Shown here: positions 1-13,504 of the stretch, in pieces
How the letters are laid out: every line of letters starts with the position of its first letter
Numbering within the stretch: the first letter of the stretch is position 1
Assembly: GCF_037975245.1 (NCBI RefSeq)
Contig: NC_092574.1
Coordinates: 17,523,213 to 17,587,212, forward strand
Direction: 5' to 3'
Source of the DNA: Apostichopus japonicus
Lineage: Eukaryota; Echinodermata; Holothuroidea; Aspidochirotida; Stichopodidae
DNA length: 64,000 bases
The notes under the pieces: generated by a model
The model's input: only the letters and a program-made list of their open reading frames with translations
Databases searched by the model: none
Told to the model about the DNA's origin: nothing
Translations under genes and position numbers: made by a program

Positions 1-1359
1 CTGTTTATCTGGATGTAATGCTACTAATGCTGGTCGATTCTGACCCTCCAAATTTATTCACAGACTTTCTAGAGTGTTAAATAAGACAATTTCTCTGTGA
101 TATCAAATTGCTTTCAAGGATGGTTTAAAATGTTAAATTTATAGCATAAATTATCTGACTGACATTTGGCATTCCAGCATATTTGGGGACTAGGCTGATG
201 GCCTCTCTAGCTTCTTGTCACAATAGTAGAGGTTTCATGTTGCAGATATTGTACTGTTGTCTTTCCTCTACCTCATCGATTAGATAATCATAAAAATGTG
301 TAAAAGTAATAAAAGAAAAAAAGATATTTATTACTGCTTCTCACCATCCCAAGATGAGAGCAGTAATAAATTAGACAATCACTTGCACCAGAACAGTGAT
401 TTGTGATGTTTATCGTTGAAACAAGAATCTGTATTGATTTAGGTATTAACCATTCTGCTCTCCTTCATAGGACATTCGGTTGCAATACAAATGATTTAAA
501 TTATATAATTTGATATGCAGGGAGTTATTTTGTGATTGTGTGAATTCAAATTAAAGTCCATATAAAGTAATTGGAATATGCTTGGAGATAATGCTTCCAA
601 GTTGATTGACACCAAAATGAACAGTTTTAGCTCATTTTGTTATTAGTCTTTGCTATTTTGTTCAATATTAATTTATGCTATTTTTGAAGATTATTTCAGA
701 ATGAAAAAGATGTAGATTATTCCTGTTGTTTTGTATCATCTTGTTGATAACAGGGTCACTTTGTTCAACTTTAATCCATCACTGAGGCTGAGTCTAAAGA
801 GCAAAATTGTCTTGAAGATTGTTCATGACAAAACTGTGAAAAAAGAAGAATGCATTGTGAAAGAGACAAGTGTTTTATAGTCATATGTAGTGAATGATGA
901 TGTGTAACCATGCAGTCACTTAAACTTAAAATCCTATTTTGATTAGCTTCTTCAGGAGGCTTCTTTTTTATTCAGAGTTAACTGACTATTTAGTTATATG
1001 TAATTAATATTTAAGTAAACAGTAGTTTCTTGTCTGTTTTAATTAATTTTGTTATTATGAAGGAAGTTTTCTTTTTCTACAGTAGGATTTTCTTGATTAA
1101 AGAATTACGAAGTTAAGCGTCAGATATTGAACATAATTACAATTAGTACATACAGTGTACTGCACGTGACATGGTGCTCAAGGATACCAGTGTTTTTATT
1201 TGTACTCGATATTTCTATGAGTTTGTTGACATAGTGTTTTATCTATCGGTGTTAGAAATTGTAACTCCTCAGGTTCAACTTAATTAACTATTTAGGTAGA
1301 TGTACTTAGTGGGCCATATTATGTGGTTATGATGATAATGAATATTATGGTGTTTAAAT
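1..1359. other. AT-rich stretch without recognised gene
   Basis: No open frame of useful length, no recognisable protein and no RNA gene could be read on either strand. It may be the 3' flank or an intron of a gene to the left of the window, but nothing in the sequence proves that. Confidence 0.4.
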
Positions 1360-1717
1360 AGGCATTGAAGACTCGCCCCAAACCGTGTGCGGCCATCTGA
1401 AAAAGTTAACTCTCTGTTGCTTGCAAGTGACGTTTTGTTTGTGCCACTACAAAATGCAGACAGTAATGAAACGTGATACCTTGTTATCTTAAGCTGGACC
1501 TGAGATGTCCATCGCTGTATCGTTTATACACTGTTGTGGGTAATGACCGCAGCTGTATGTACTGACTGTACACTAGTGTCTAATTACCGAAGGTAGCAAG
1601 CTGTGTGTGTATTTTCTGGGATCGATGGTGGTGTCTAACACTTCTGTTACACCTCATTCGAAACTAGGTCAGATTACCGGCATTAGACGTTTCTTTTTGT
1701 GCGAGTCTTCACACCCT
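1360..1717 (+). mobile_element. MITE family K, copy 1 (TTAA-type, Kolobok-like ends)
   Basis: This is one of three copies of a ~355-bp element in the window (others at 2646-2978, inverted, and 56008-56363). The left end reads AGGCATTGAAGACTCG. The right end read inverted is AGGGTGTGAAGACTCG, so the ends form an imperfect 16-bp inverted repeat. All copies share a central block with TGTGTGTATTTTCTGGGATC. The short open frames inside (for example one starting at 1607) recur in the other copies only as fragments, so the element is taken as non-coding. The flanks here are TTAA-like but not an exact pair. Confidence 0.7.
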
Positions 1718-1734
1718 TTTAAAGAAAGAAATGG

Positions 1735-1815
1735 TGGTGTTGAACTGCCTGGTGTTGTTGAACTGCATGTTGTTGAACTGCATGGTGTTGTTAAACTGCA
1801 TGGTGGTGTATATGG
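1735..1815. repeat. minisatellite, ~18-bp unit
   Basis: Degenerate tandem copies of a unit resembling GTTGTTGAACTGCATGGT lie directly after the copy-1 MITE. They create a low-complexity open frame that is not a gene. Confidence 0.6.
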
Positions 1816-1855
1816 TGTTGTAATGAGTAATGACTTGAGTCCTAATTCTTGAATA

Positions 1856-2125
1856 CAATTACAATGACCTCTCTATGATAAGAGACTACAAATGTACAAT
1901 TACCTCTGCATATTAAGAGACTACAAAGGTACAATTACCTCTCTGAGACTACAAATGTACAATGACCTCTCTATGATAAGAGACTACAAAGGTACAATTA
2001 CCTCTCTATGAGACTACAAATGTACAATTATCTCTGTATGATAAGAGACTACAAATGTACAATGACCTCTCTGAGACTACAAATGTACAATTACCTCTCT
2101 ATGATAAGAGACTACAAAGGTACTG
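1856..2125. repeat. minisatellite, ~35-bp unit with shorter variants
   Basis: About eight imperfect copies of a unit containing TACCTCTCTATGATAAGAGA and ACTACAAATGTACAAT. Some copies lack the TATGATAAGA segment, giving two interleaved unit lengths. Confidence 0.75.
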
Positions 2126-2211
2126 GAATATATACAGGAGATATCAATCACCAAATTTGATCATCGAATAAAATATATCGCCAATTTAATTCCATCTTGT
2201 GTTTGTACTGT

Positions 2212-2332
2212 CTTTGTTCATCATCTTTGGGAATTACCAACATCCTATCTTAATATACGGGTGCTGTGGCCCTTTGTTCTTCATCTTTGGGAATTGCCAG
2301 CATCTTATCTTAATATACCGGTGCTGTGGCCG
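2212..2332. repeat. tandem dimer, ~60-bp unit
   Basis: Two adjacent near-identical units contain TTCATCTTTGGGAATTRCCA followed by TATCTTAATATACNGGTGCT. The second unit runs into GTGGCCGAGCGGATGTAGGA, which resembles the A box of a Leu/Ser tRNA. No B box or cloverleaf follows, so no tRNA gene is called. Confidence 0.7.
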
Positions 2333-2645
2333 AGCGGATGTAGGAGCAATTGTGAGGTTATTATTCTGCAAATGGTGCCTGTACAATTCAGATCCCTTAA
2401 AAGATTACTTTAGGCACAACATTAATTTAACCTGTTGTAGATGTCAATACCACTGGTGTCTCTCCAGGTCCTATTTCTATACCATTTAATTTTTGAGAAA
2501 TGACCCTAAGCATCTGAAGTTTATCAATTCAGTTAAAGGTTTTCATCACTTGTTTGCGTGCAAATTATAGTCCTATCACTATACACTTCCGTTGCACATG
2601 TGTTGTCAGGGGTCATTATAAGTTTTAGTTATGGCAATACTTTAA

Positions 2646-2978
2646 AGGGAGTGAAGACTCGGGCACAAAGAAACGTCTTGTGCTGGTAATCTGACCTAGT
2701 TTCGAATGAAGTGTAACAGAAATGTTAGATACCACCATCGATCCCAGAAAATACACACAGCTTGCTACCATTGGTAATTAGACACTAGTGTACAGTCAAT
2801 ACATGCAGCTATGGTCAATACCCATAACACAGTGTACATAGCAGCGCTGGACATCTCAGGTCCAGATAAAGAGAACAAGGTATCACGTTTCATTACTGTA
2901 CTGTCTGCATTCTGTAGCGACAAGAAGAAAACTTCACTTGCAAGCAACGGAAGCACGGTTTGCGGCAAGTCTTCAATG
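2646..2978 (-). mobile_element. MITE family K, copy 2 (inverted)
   Basis: Inverted copy of the family at 1360 and 56008. The left end (TTAA then AGGGAGTGAAGACTCG) is intact. The other end stops matching after CTTCAATG, so that terminus is worn or truncated. A preserved TTAA sits at 2642-2645. Confidence 0.7.
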
Positions 2979-5924
2979 TTCATGTAGAGGTATTTTAATG
3001 TGCATGTTTTCATGGAGGACTGCAGATATGTATGTTTCTCTGGGCGGACAAAACCATTTTACAGAAGTTGCGCCCAGTGGTTGCAACTTTTAAAATCCTA
3101 GTAGCAATACTTAATTAGTTGCTCATTAAATTACTGCTAAGTTTAAAAACAAACATGTAGGAGGCTGTTTAAATCAACTATCAACTAGGAAAGGGCTATA
3201 ATGATAAATCGTAATAAATTATTTAGAAATATTTTTTTTTTAAACCTATATAAACCCAACACGAGGAGAAGTATATTGCATTTATATACAAATTTTCCAA
3301 AATTTATTTACAATATTCATACAAGGGTACAAACAATAATGTGCTGTCATCCAAAATTGTGTACAAACTTTTTCATTGCAATTCATTTAACTTTTCAAGA
3401 AAAAAGAGGAAAATGGCATTTCATCAAAACCATCACAAAACAATTCATCTAAAATTGATATGAGAGGCAAGAGCTTATCCAACTGTGTCAAGTTAAAATA
3501 AAAAATTAAAAAAACAGTGGGTATTGCCACTTTTGGGGGTCAGGGTTAGTATGACTTAAGTATTTACTTATGAAATATAATAGTTCCATGGTAGGTTCTA
3601 TATTCTCAGCTCTGTGAAACAATTTTGTAAAATCGTGATTGGGTTTGAGCTGTCAAGATTATTTTGTTGTTACTTAACAACGTTATCAGAAGGTTATTAA
3701 TTAAATCTTCAGTTGGATGCTTACCGTAACGTAACTCACACCTCCGTAGAGAACAGCCCCTAGTTTTCAACAGGTGTTAAATGCAGCATTTTAATTGAAC
3801 CATTTATGCATATAACAATTCCTAAATTTAAAAAAAAAAATCCCAGTGAGGTTTGCATTCCTATAATTAAAAAAACACACCTTACTGTAACAAATGGTAA
3901 CTCCAATCAACCATTCTCAAATATGGTAAGAATTTAATTAATTTGTGGCAATCTATTTCCCCATTGAGTACAAGGACTAGAATCAACAATTTGTATCACA
4001 AACACCACTCGGGTTGACCTTTTATAAATGAAGTGACTGTTATTAAGATCTCTGGTCTTCCAATGGGCAAGTCTCTTTGACCAGTTGACATGAAGCTCCC
4101 TGGAATATCCATGGGTCTAGAAAGTCTGTACCCACAAATTGAATGGGTGGAAAAAAGTACATACTACTAAACTACCTTGTAAAACTTATAATTTCCTAGT
4201 ATTCAATACTGCTTTCAATGTGAGATATATTTTGCATCGAGAAAATAAATGTTTGGCTAGAACAGGATTAAAACCAGTGAACCCAGGATTAAGTAAAATC
4301 CAAAATCCTTGTTAAACCTGATGTCACTGGTTTGAATCTCAATTCTGCCAAAATTTCCTTTGCTCTTTGGAAATGTGTTTATATTTTCCCACTCAACTTC
4401 CTATTGTTCATTTATGCATGGTATGATATAGATGATGTTATTCACTTATGATTAAATTCATAGCAAATCCACTCTTTTGGTATAGTTTGCCTAGTTTTAA
4501 ATTAGCTGCTGTATTACAGTATATTTACAAACCACCTTGGATGGTGGTTACTACAAGGTGAAGGTAGAATATGGTCACGGTTTTTCTTACAGTGCAAAGA
4601 CTGGACAGATATAAACAATTCTAAAGATTATATGAGAGAGAGAGATTGCTTACAGCTAAATGTGTCTTGTCTGAATTGACTTTAAATTGGAAGTCAAACA
4701 ATAGGTAATACATTCATTGACATGATGGTGACGATAAACCGGCCTATTCAAAATAAAACTCGCACCAGAAAATCTTCACCTGCAGATTTGACATGGAAAT
4801 TCTAGCTATCTCTTCAAAACTTTTCTTGTAGGATTTGCTTCAACCTGCTGTCATTTCATGAAAGTAATTAAATTTACAACAGGCATGTATTATCTTCACT
4901 CAAAACCTCACAAATGGGGAGGAGGGGCAGAAAATAAAATCTACTCTTTAGTGATGTCAAAACAGACATTGAGACAATTTTATCCTACATCAGAGAGTAC
5001 GAAGGCAGAGCAGTTTGTAATTTTCAGAACAGTGACGCCAATGAAACATTGGACAATGTCATACATGTATTCGGACTGTATCGGTGACAGAAACTGTCTT
5101 GCCTTCAACTCTTAGGGCGTTATATGGATGGGAAGTATCGAACACGAAATAGTATAAGTCGTAGTTTATATGTCTACGACAATGGCCAGAGAATATTGTT
5201 CAACTTTAACACAACGACTATGGCATCGCTTGCAGAACTGCAGAATACTAACATCAACCTTTATATTTATATCAGCTACATTGATGTAGTCCTGTTATAT
5301 AAATGTTGATTTTGATATTCCAGGTTTATCTGTCATCAGTATTTTCGAGTCCCCTACATATCCTTGAAGTTGTAATGTAGAGTTCCCTGGTGTTCAAACT
5401 TAAACATTTTACGGCTGCCCGTATAGTATTCTTATCTTCAGCCAGACAATTCAATATCTCAGGTAACAATCCTCAATTCTTGGGTAAGAACTGACAGGAT
5501 ATTACTTTTCAAGAGCTAGTTTCGGTATTGTTTAGAACCTTGGACTTTTGAAGCAATAATTGATGATCTGATAAGGAAGTGAACAACAGTAGCAAGCACT
5601 AAACAGGGCTGCAAATCTTGTAGTTCCCAATGATGGAATCTTATCAAGGATACACAAATTCCAGCGAATATTATCAAGGTTTATAACATAATGATTCCAC
5701 TTAATTTTGATACAGTAATGCTACTGTTGATTAAACATTGATATTTCATTGCCATATCCTCAACTGAGACTTTTACGACCTATTCGTACAGTCCTTTCCA
5801 TTCTAAAAGGAATACGACAAGTGAAGTGGCAATCCATGAGCTTGTGGGAATATTCAATTATCGAAAAGATTCTCTGAAGTTTTTTATGACAGCATCAATC
5901 TACCACTCAATGCTGTATTTACTC
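2979..5924. other. intergenic stretch without recognised gene
   Basis: AT-rich sequence with only short open frames (the longest, at 4858-5115, matches nothing I recognise). Around 4270-4380 there is a B-box-like GGTTTGAATCTC that may be a decayed tRNA-derived SINE, but no A box or tail could be defined. Confidence 0.35.
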
Positions 5925-6510
5925 TAAACATGGGTACCATAAATTTCACACTAAGTCCTACAATGAGGCTACACAAGCATTATTGCACATTGTGCATGGG
6001 TAACATTCATTATGTACTCTCTCCTGCACCACTATTATCCACACTGTGCATAGGTAGCATGCATGGTGTACCTATGCCTACACTACCGTTATGTACCCTG
6101 TGTAACATTAATGTTGTACTCATGACTCCACTACCATCATCCACACTGTACATGGGTAACATTCATTAATAAATGTACTCCCCTGCACCACCATTATCCA
6201 CACTGTGAGTAGGTAGCATGTTGTACTCTCTCCTCCACCACCATTTAATGTGCATGGGTAGCATGTATGGTGTACTCTTTCCTACTCTACTCTTATCCAC
6301 ACTGTCAATGATGAGCATACACAATGTACCAATTTCTACACTACTCTTAGCCACACTGTTGTAGTTGTACCCTGTCTTACAATGCCTTTATCCACATGGT
6401 AAATGGGTAGCATCCATTTCTTATTTCATTCCTACACTACCCTTAACCATACTGGTAGCATTAGTCTTTTATTCAACCCTATACTACCCTTATCTCACTG
6501 TGTATGTGTT
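5925..6510. repeat. degenerate minisatellite, ~55-60-bp unit
   Basis: Roughly ten diverged copies of a unit with the core blocks CACTGTGCATGGGTAGCAT, GTGTACTCT and CTACACTACCCTTATCCA. The array lies just past the 3' end of CEP135 and may overlap its 3' UTR. The open frames at 5930 and 6403 are by-products of the repeat. Confidence 0.7.
6468..6473 (-). terminator. candidate CEP135 polyadenylation signal
   Basis: AATAAA on the minus strand, about 220 bases after the CEP135 stop codon. It is a plausible signal by position, but it lies at the edge of the minisatellite and other signals may be used. Confidence 0.3.
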
Positions 6511-6693
6511 CATAGTCTTATAATACCTAGAGAAGATCAAGAGTGTCCACAGGCTATAAATCTGTCAATCATATCTCAGTTTTCACCTTCATAATTCATT
6601 CATGCAAAGCCGAGGCTTACGCCACAAGGGCAAACCCTGAAGTGCTACGGTACGGTATTTCTGGTTGATTTGACACTCTGCTATTAATAGAAG

Positions 6694-6967
6694 CTAGAGA
6701 TCATCATTTGTCCATGTGAAGCCGAGAGTTTTACTCCGCTGGGGTGATCTTGAAGGGCTTCCGGCCGGGGACCTGAGGATTGACTTTTCTGGTGTGGCAG
6801 CGAGAAGTAACTCTGGTGACAAGGCCCTCCTGCTGGAGGTTCTGTTCGGACTAGTCGTGCCGCTCTTGTCCTTTCCTCCGAAAGACGAGGATGATGCATC
6901 CCTGTTGAGATTCCCAGAGGTTGACGGTGATAACACGCTTCTCCTTAATTCCTGACTGAGACGTTCT
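6694..6967 (-). CDS. CEP135: CEP135 coding exon 22 (terminal)
   Basis: Encodes residues 1183-1273 and the TAG stop. The frame set by exon 21 (phase 2) gives ERLSQELRRSVLSPS, matching the vertebrate C-terminal ERERAIQEMRR region, then a Ser/Pro/Arg-rich tail ending FTWTNDDL. The overlapping minus-strand frame 6684-6899 is out of phase with the upstream exons and is not used. Confidence 0.88.
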
Positions 6968-9900
6968 CTGTTTCAAAAACAAAAGAAAAACAAAAGCAAC
7001 AAGAGATTAGTTTAATTTTGATATAAATATTGAGAGTTCTCATAATGAAGATGTCTTAAATCATTACAGAAATTAGTTGATAAAATAGATCAGTAATGAA
7101 GCCAACAAAATGACCGGAAGCTGCAGTGGGAATATGGATTCTTGTAAGATATCTTTCAGAACTACACCCAGGAATCCTTATAACATCTCTTCTTGTCAGT
7201 GAAGAGCTTTAATCAGCTCAACATTCAATAGTGTTATATTTACTTAATAAATGACAAAGATATTCCCCAGCAGAGTACATGGTAATAAACTGTTTAACTT
7301 CACTCACACACTACTGATATAGCTGTTGGGATGAAGAGTAAAAATTGATACTGTGATATTCAAATTGCTTCAATCCATAACACCATCTGCTCCCCCCCCC
7401 CCCACCTTGCCCACCATCCTCCAACATAAAATAACTTAGCTGTCAAAAAAACGAAGCAATTGTGAGTGCCTTAGCAAAATTGATGTCCATAGGTATACCA
7501 TTAGCCCAAAACACTCATAGCAGCTTTATGCATAATTATATGGTCACCACTTTCACCAACCGTACCAAATATATATCTACCTAATAAGATTATAGTTGAT
7601 TGAATGGAAGGTTAACCAGCGAGCATTGAATGGACTCGATGCAATCCTTCCTAAGATAGTAACATATTTTGCATATCCATTTACTGAGTGGTATCTCTTT
7701 TAAGTTTTCTGTTAGCCAGATGGTATCTTCTCCCCCACCCCCCCCCCCATCTCTCTCTCTCGATGCCGCAATCATACTTTTACTACTGAGAAAAGTCACC
7801 TTTCAAATTTTTCACCAGTGAGTTGCCTCTTTTGTCGGTCCAGATCAGCCTCTAACTGGGCACAGCGGGAACGTAGAGTCTGTATTTCCCTCGTCTGACT
7901 TTGGCTGTTGGTAAATGAAAGAAATCAAGGTGTAATATAGAGGGCAGCAGCAAGGGTTCCTTTGAGGAAATTACGACAAAGATTGACTCTTGATCGAGGT
8001 CTCATTAATATCTGTGACAGAGAAAAATGAATATGAAAAAAGGAAATCCTGGGGTAGAAAACCTGATCCGGTTGGTCCCTTTAAAGCAGGCAGCAAAGCA
8101 GCTGCAGTATGCCTTACTAGTTTACGTAAATATTTGTAAACCACCAATTTTATGATGTGACACCAAGCCCTGATTACATGAAATATTCACTTTAAATTTA
8201 AAAAAAAAACATTGAAGAATAACTAAAAACACTGAAGAATAACTAAGTGCAAAATTAATGTTGATATGTTATGACACAAATTCCATAAGTACATTTTATA
8301 ATATTCCCACTTTCAGATTTTTAGGAAATTCCCTTGAAATGAAGGCTGTTATTTGAATAAAAATGAAAGAAAAAAGGAGAAAATGGGCTTATTTGTTAGA
8401 ATCTGTTGAAAAACAATGGAGTAACTTTAGCAATTAGGCCTAAACTGAGGAACCAACTTCATGGTCAGTATGACCTTAAAAGGAGCAAACCACACAAGTG
8501 ATATATATTAAGGGAGAAAATCTTAAAAATCCAGAATATATATATATATATGGAAGAGTTTATCTGCATGCAAATGTTTCTGTGTGGTGGAACTATTAAC
8601 ATAACAAATCAAAATTACAAGGGCTGGTTAAGTATATGAGGACTTGACAAATTCTTACAGTTTGCTGTCTGCCAAGGACAAACGATCTTTCACCAACTGA
8701 ATCTCAGATTTCTGTTCCTGGTTCTCTAGCTGCACTTGGAAATCCTTCTCTCTGTTCGTTGACAGCAGATTCTCGAGATTACGGACAGAGCTACGTTCGG
8801 TGGAGACCTGGTTACGTAACATCTCAGCCTCTTGTTTGAAGTCCTCCACTGCTGCTTCCATCTTGGAGGAAAAAATTAAATAAATTATTTTCTTTAAGTT
8901 GAAAAAAATTTCCAAATATTCAATTATGGTTAAAAAGCAGATTCCGTTCCCAGAGGCACCATGCAAACATAAAAAAAAGTAAAATATAAAAAAAGTAAAA
9001 TAAAACCCACACATACACAACATTTAAATTAACAGCTTAACATTCCTTACTTATGGATCGATAAATAACGACAAAGATTGCAGAACTGGATTACTGCCAA
9101 TTTAACCGTTCACCTATGTGGCCCCAAAAAAACAAACAAATATTAATATAAGAACAAATGAGGAAGATTGTAAACCAAAAAGGAACGCAGAAGGAAGAAA
9201 CATATTTCTCAGACAAGACATCTTTCGTGTGAATTTTATTTAAACATTTACAGTCGACTAACAAATTTTACCTGTTCGCAATCGATGGTCTTTGTAGTCA
9301 GCTGACGTGACAAAGCCTCCTTGCTGGCGTCTAACTTAGTGCAGAGATCCCTGACGGCCGAAAGATCCTGAATGAGGGCCTCCTTCTCTTCCTGTAGTTG
9401 TCGCATATTCTCTTCCATCGTCTGTAAGGACCTGGTCAGGTTAGAGACCTGCATCTCGTAACCTTGCTGTAAGGCAACTTGCTGAAAAGGAGGAGGAGGA
9501 GTAATGTAGAATAGATTATATACTTTGAATAATGTCGACAGCTTGTGAAGCGTATTTTTTTCAAATATCTTCTTTTTGTTTCCTCATTTTTTTTAGCAGT
9601 TACCCAGTTTTGGGATACCATTTTTCATTATGCTACATTACTCCAAGATGTTTCATAAGCCTTCTGCAATTACAATCGATTCATTTGGAGTTATTTTGGT
9701 GATCTTTTAGATAGAAGGATAGATGGATCACTGGTAAAGCTATCATCTTCTCCGAGCAGCTGTATGAATTTAGCGGCCAATTCCTCGCATTTTTGGAAAC
9801 TTTGGCTAAATTGACTATACAGGAACAATTTGAGATGTTGTCATATAATCACTTATGGATAAGATTCCAATAAGTCAAACTAAGACACTCAAACAGTGTT

Positions 9901-12900
9901 TCAGTAAAAACTATTAATCAAAGAGAAACCGGTGATGCCGTTCCATAAAAAACGGCTGTGGTCCAGATGCATTTTCTTAATCAGTATAAAATCACATAAA
10001 TAGGGCACTCCAAACTTTTCGTCATTCTTAGATATAGTTGGGGTCGCAAATAATTTTAAGATAAAAATGAAACTTGCAGATATTTGTTGAAAAAAAAGGA
10101 GGGGGTGAATCTTGAACATAAATTACTTTAAAAGTTGCAAACTATAACACCATTTTGCAACTCATGGACATGGGTCTACATTCTTCAAGAAGAGCCCTTT
10201 CCAACATTCTCCACTACAGGAGCACCAAGATGATGTTGGTGAAAATTTGGGTCACCAAGCAAGAAAGCATGAACACCAGGGACATTAAATTGTGTATTTG
10301 AGAATTATGAATCATGCAGTTGGAATATCGTTAGTTTAGAACACATTAGAGCTTAGTCAGAACCTAAAAAGCAACACAGGCAACAATACAAACACATACT
10401 ATATTCACAGCAAATATACAATATTTACAATTTTAACAAAGACAATAAGATCCTTGGGAGTAGCTCAAGAACATTTTTCAGTAGATTAACTAGAAAAATA
10501 TTAAAACATTAATAATAATAACGCCTGGACTGAGAAGCTGAAGTCATGATTGAATTTGCCTTATGGGACAGCCATTGGACTATGACATCAAAAAGCGTGT
10601 AATAGCTGCGTACATTACAGTCATCCATTGAAAGCAAAAATTTTTTTTACTCGTGAGTCATCCTTACCTCGTCAAGTTCTCCTCTTAACTGATGTACTTG
10701 GTCTTGATAAGCTCTAAGATCAGAGTCCTTTGCGGCGACTTCCAGGTGTAGATTGGATGTTTGGCTGTTTACCTTAGACGCCTCCGATTCCCATCTGTGA
10801 GCGTCGTCCGAGGCTGAGCGATAGTTCTCTAACAGATCCCGGTACTCTTGTTCCTGAGAAGAAAAAGAGTTATTTCTGCTGTGAAAAGGCAGCTTTTTGG
10901 AAGCAATAATTTAGTGATCACGTTCGGTGCAGCAGAGCTGAGCTGAGCACTTTTCCCCCACTTCTCAGTCATAAAATGAGGAACAGTAATATCATTTCTA
11001 TGTACAATATAATATCTATGTACAATATAATATCTATGTACAATGTAATATCTATGTACAATATAATATCTTTTCATTTGGGTAGCAAAATGCCCATTGT
11101 ATATTCATTATTTCCTATGTTGTGCTGCATTATATAAACTATGTATATATAAACCGTGATCGATTTCAACAATTCTCAGTAAACTCAGGAATGCAAATAT
11201 AGAATATTCTGAATATCTATAAAAACACTAGATATTGTCATCTCTGTCATTGTCACATGACTTATGAACTACAGTTGAGGTGGATAAAGGCTGCAGTGTT
11301 AGAGATGGTGAAACATAGCATCTAGGATGTATCATGTTTGTAGCCCGATAGCACATCCAGTAGTACTGCAAGGTTTCCACATCTGAAATGGACATCTTAA
11401 TTAGTTTAACAAACCATATGATGTCCTGGAACAATGCTTGCTTTACTATGCTACAAGGGTAGAAATGAGCTAAAACAGTTATAAGGATAGCCAACCCATA
11501 TGAAGTGTCACCTACATCCCACCTGGTTCTCAGGACATGCATATTTGGCTGCTTTAGTGTCATAAAATATCTAGCTTATTTCATACCTTAGCAGCCAAAA
11601 CATCCTCAAATCTGGCAACCTCTCCAATGTAATCCTGCACCTGAGACTTGAGGTTTTCTTTGTCAGCGATGACTTCTTCCAACTCACGGTTCAGAGTCTG
11701 TAAGACGGGAAAGAAAGCCATAAACGATTTAATGTGATTCTGAGCTTACAGTGAAGCAGTTCGCGACACAGGTTGGTGAGCTGAGCCGTTGCGGTACTTA
11801 GCACACCCCGTATATGGAATCTACATCAACTTATCCCAGATTTCTTTCCCGAATAAAGGTTTCAACAAAATAATTTGGATCAGCATTTTAGATGCCGTAT
11901 AAAACATGTTGTTGTTTTTTATTCATCTGGATGTGGACATGAGGCAAGGCAGCCACCATAAATGTTGTGGTGCTTGCTCTTCTCTTAAAGAACTTTATGC
12001 TGATATTTGAAGACCCTGATTTCATGGCCAAATATTTCAGAGCAAATGTTCAATTTCGTTAATGCTATTTATCACAGTAAGCAGAAGACAGAAACAGGTA
12101 TACATTGAAATGGAGTAGCAACGTCCAAAGCATTTTGCTATGCTATATCAACAGAAGTCTGAGATGAAGCGCTGCAGCAGAAAAAAATTGGGTCAATATT
12201 ATTGTCCCCACCCTCCCAAGAAGGGTTTTCCCACAGGAAAATGAAGATGTTGGGTCAGGATTTGAGATATACTAACAAACAAAGTTACCCTCCCCCCCCC
12301 CCAGCAATCCCATCACATCAATAAGGTAAACAACAGGAAGTATATTGTGGTTCAGTTTGTGGTAATTTGAACCACTCATTGTCTTTCGAGTTGAGCATCA
12401 GAAATAGCTCAACCTGCTTTGAGTGAAAAGAGGTTTTGACTTCCTGACCAAACTTTGTACAGCTGATGGCAAAAAATCTACACCATCATGATGTGGAAAA
12501 TTGATAGTGCCATGAATGAGCAAAAGTGCCCACTATCTAGTTTTGGTTGAACATGACAAGATAAAACATGACTGGTAGAGTGTGACTGGTAGAGTGTGAC
12601 ATCATAAGGTTGTGACAAGTTCAAATATACAGAATTCAATTTAAGACTTATAAAAGCTACCCCTCTGACCTGGTTTTCTTTGGTCATGGTGACTAAGTCT
12701 TCCTGTAGTCTCCTGTTCTCTCGTATCGTGTTGTCCCTCTCTCGTATCGTTTCATTCAGTTCCTGCCTCGTCGAGTCGATCTGCCTCCTGAGACTGTGAA
12801 TCTCCCTCTCGCGGCTTCCTAACTCGGTATTTGCATTCCTGTAAATGAAACGACGACGACGACGTGACCATCACACTGCTTGAACTTTGGGTCAGTGATT

Positions 12901-13473
12901 TATGTAAACGAGCATATCTATCATACTCAATCATGGCTTTTAATTAAAATAGAGAGAAAAGGTTAGTAAGAATGACTAAAGGCATGATTTGCTTCATGCT
13001 TATCTGATGGGTTTTTTCCAATTTTTTTTAATGGAACAGTTTTCCTCGCACTGTCCCCTGGGGATAGTGATTGACAAAGGAGTTCAAATGGTATTAAAAA
13101 ATTATATAAATTTATTGTGTTATATGTTTTGTATTATATTATGTATTATACATGTATGGTGTTATATAAATTGTATTATAAAATAATATAAAATTGTAAG
13201 ATACTGGGTGCATGTGAACCCTGGTTATTCAGTGTGCAATGTACGATGGCTTCTGACTGTTACCCACTACCAAGGAAATGGTTATGCACCACAATGGATC
13301 AACATCAACTAAGCGTTGGAAAGCTTGGTCGGAAGAACACAGAGGGTTCTAATCCTTAGTTCACTACTTTGAATCCTGGCCAAGCCCAAACTTTCTTTGC
13401 TCCTTCCATCTTGTTTATAATTTCCTTTTCACTTTACTTAAATCCAAAACTAGTGTCATAACTTGGAGGGAAC

Positions 13474-13504
<31 letters not shown>

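Noticed and set aside
1607-1852. 81-codon frame similar to one at 56208-56561
   Set aside because: The similarity is explained by the shared MITE; both frames begin in the element and end in unrelated flanking DNA.
1856-2125. CRISPR-like regular array
   Set aside because: Units are contiguous with no unique spacers; it is a minisatellite in a eukaryotic genome.
2325-2400. Leu/Ser tRNA-like start (GTGGCCGAGCGG)
   Set aside because: No anticodon stem, variable arm or T arm follows.
4858-5115. 85-codon frame
   Set aside because: No recognised domain, no splice or promoter context, and length expected by chance.
6684-6899. 71-codon minus-strand frame overlapping the CEP135 terminus
   Set aside because: Out of phase with exon 21. 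The neighbouring frame ending at 6694 joins correctly and matches the vertebrate C-terminal region.
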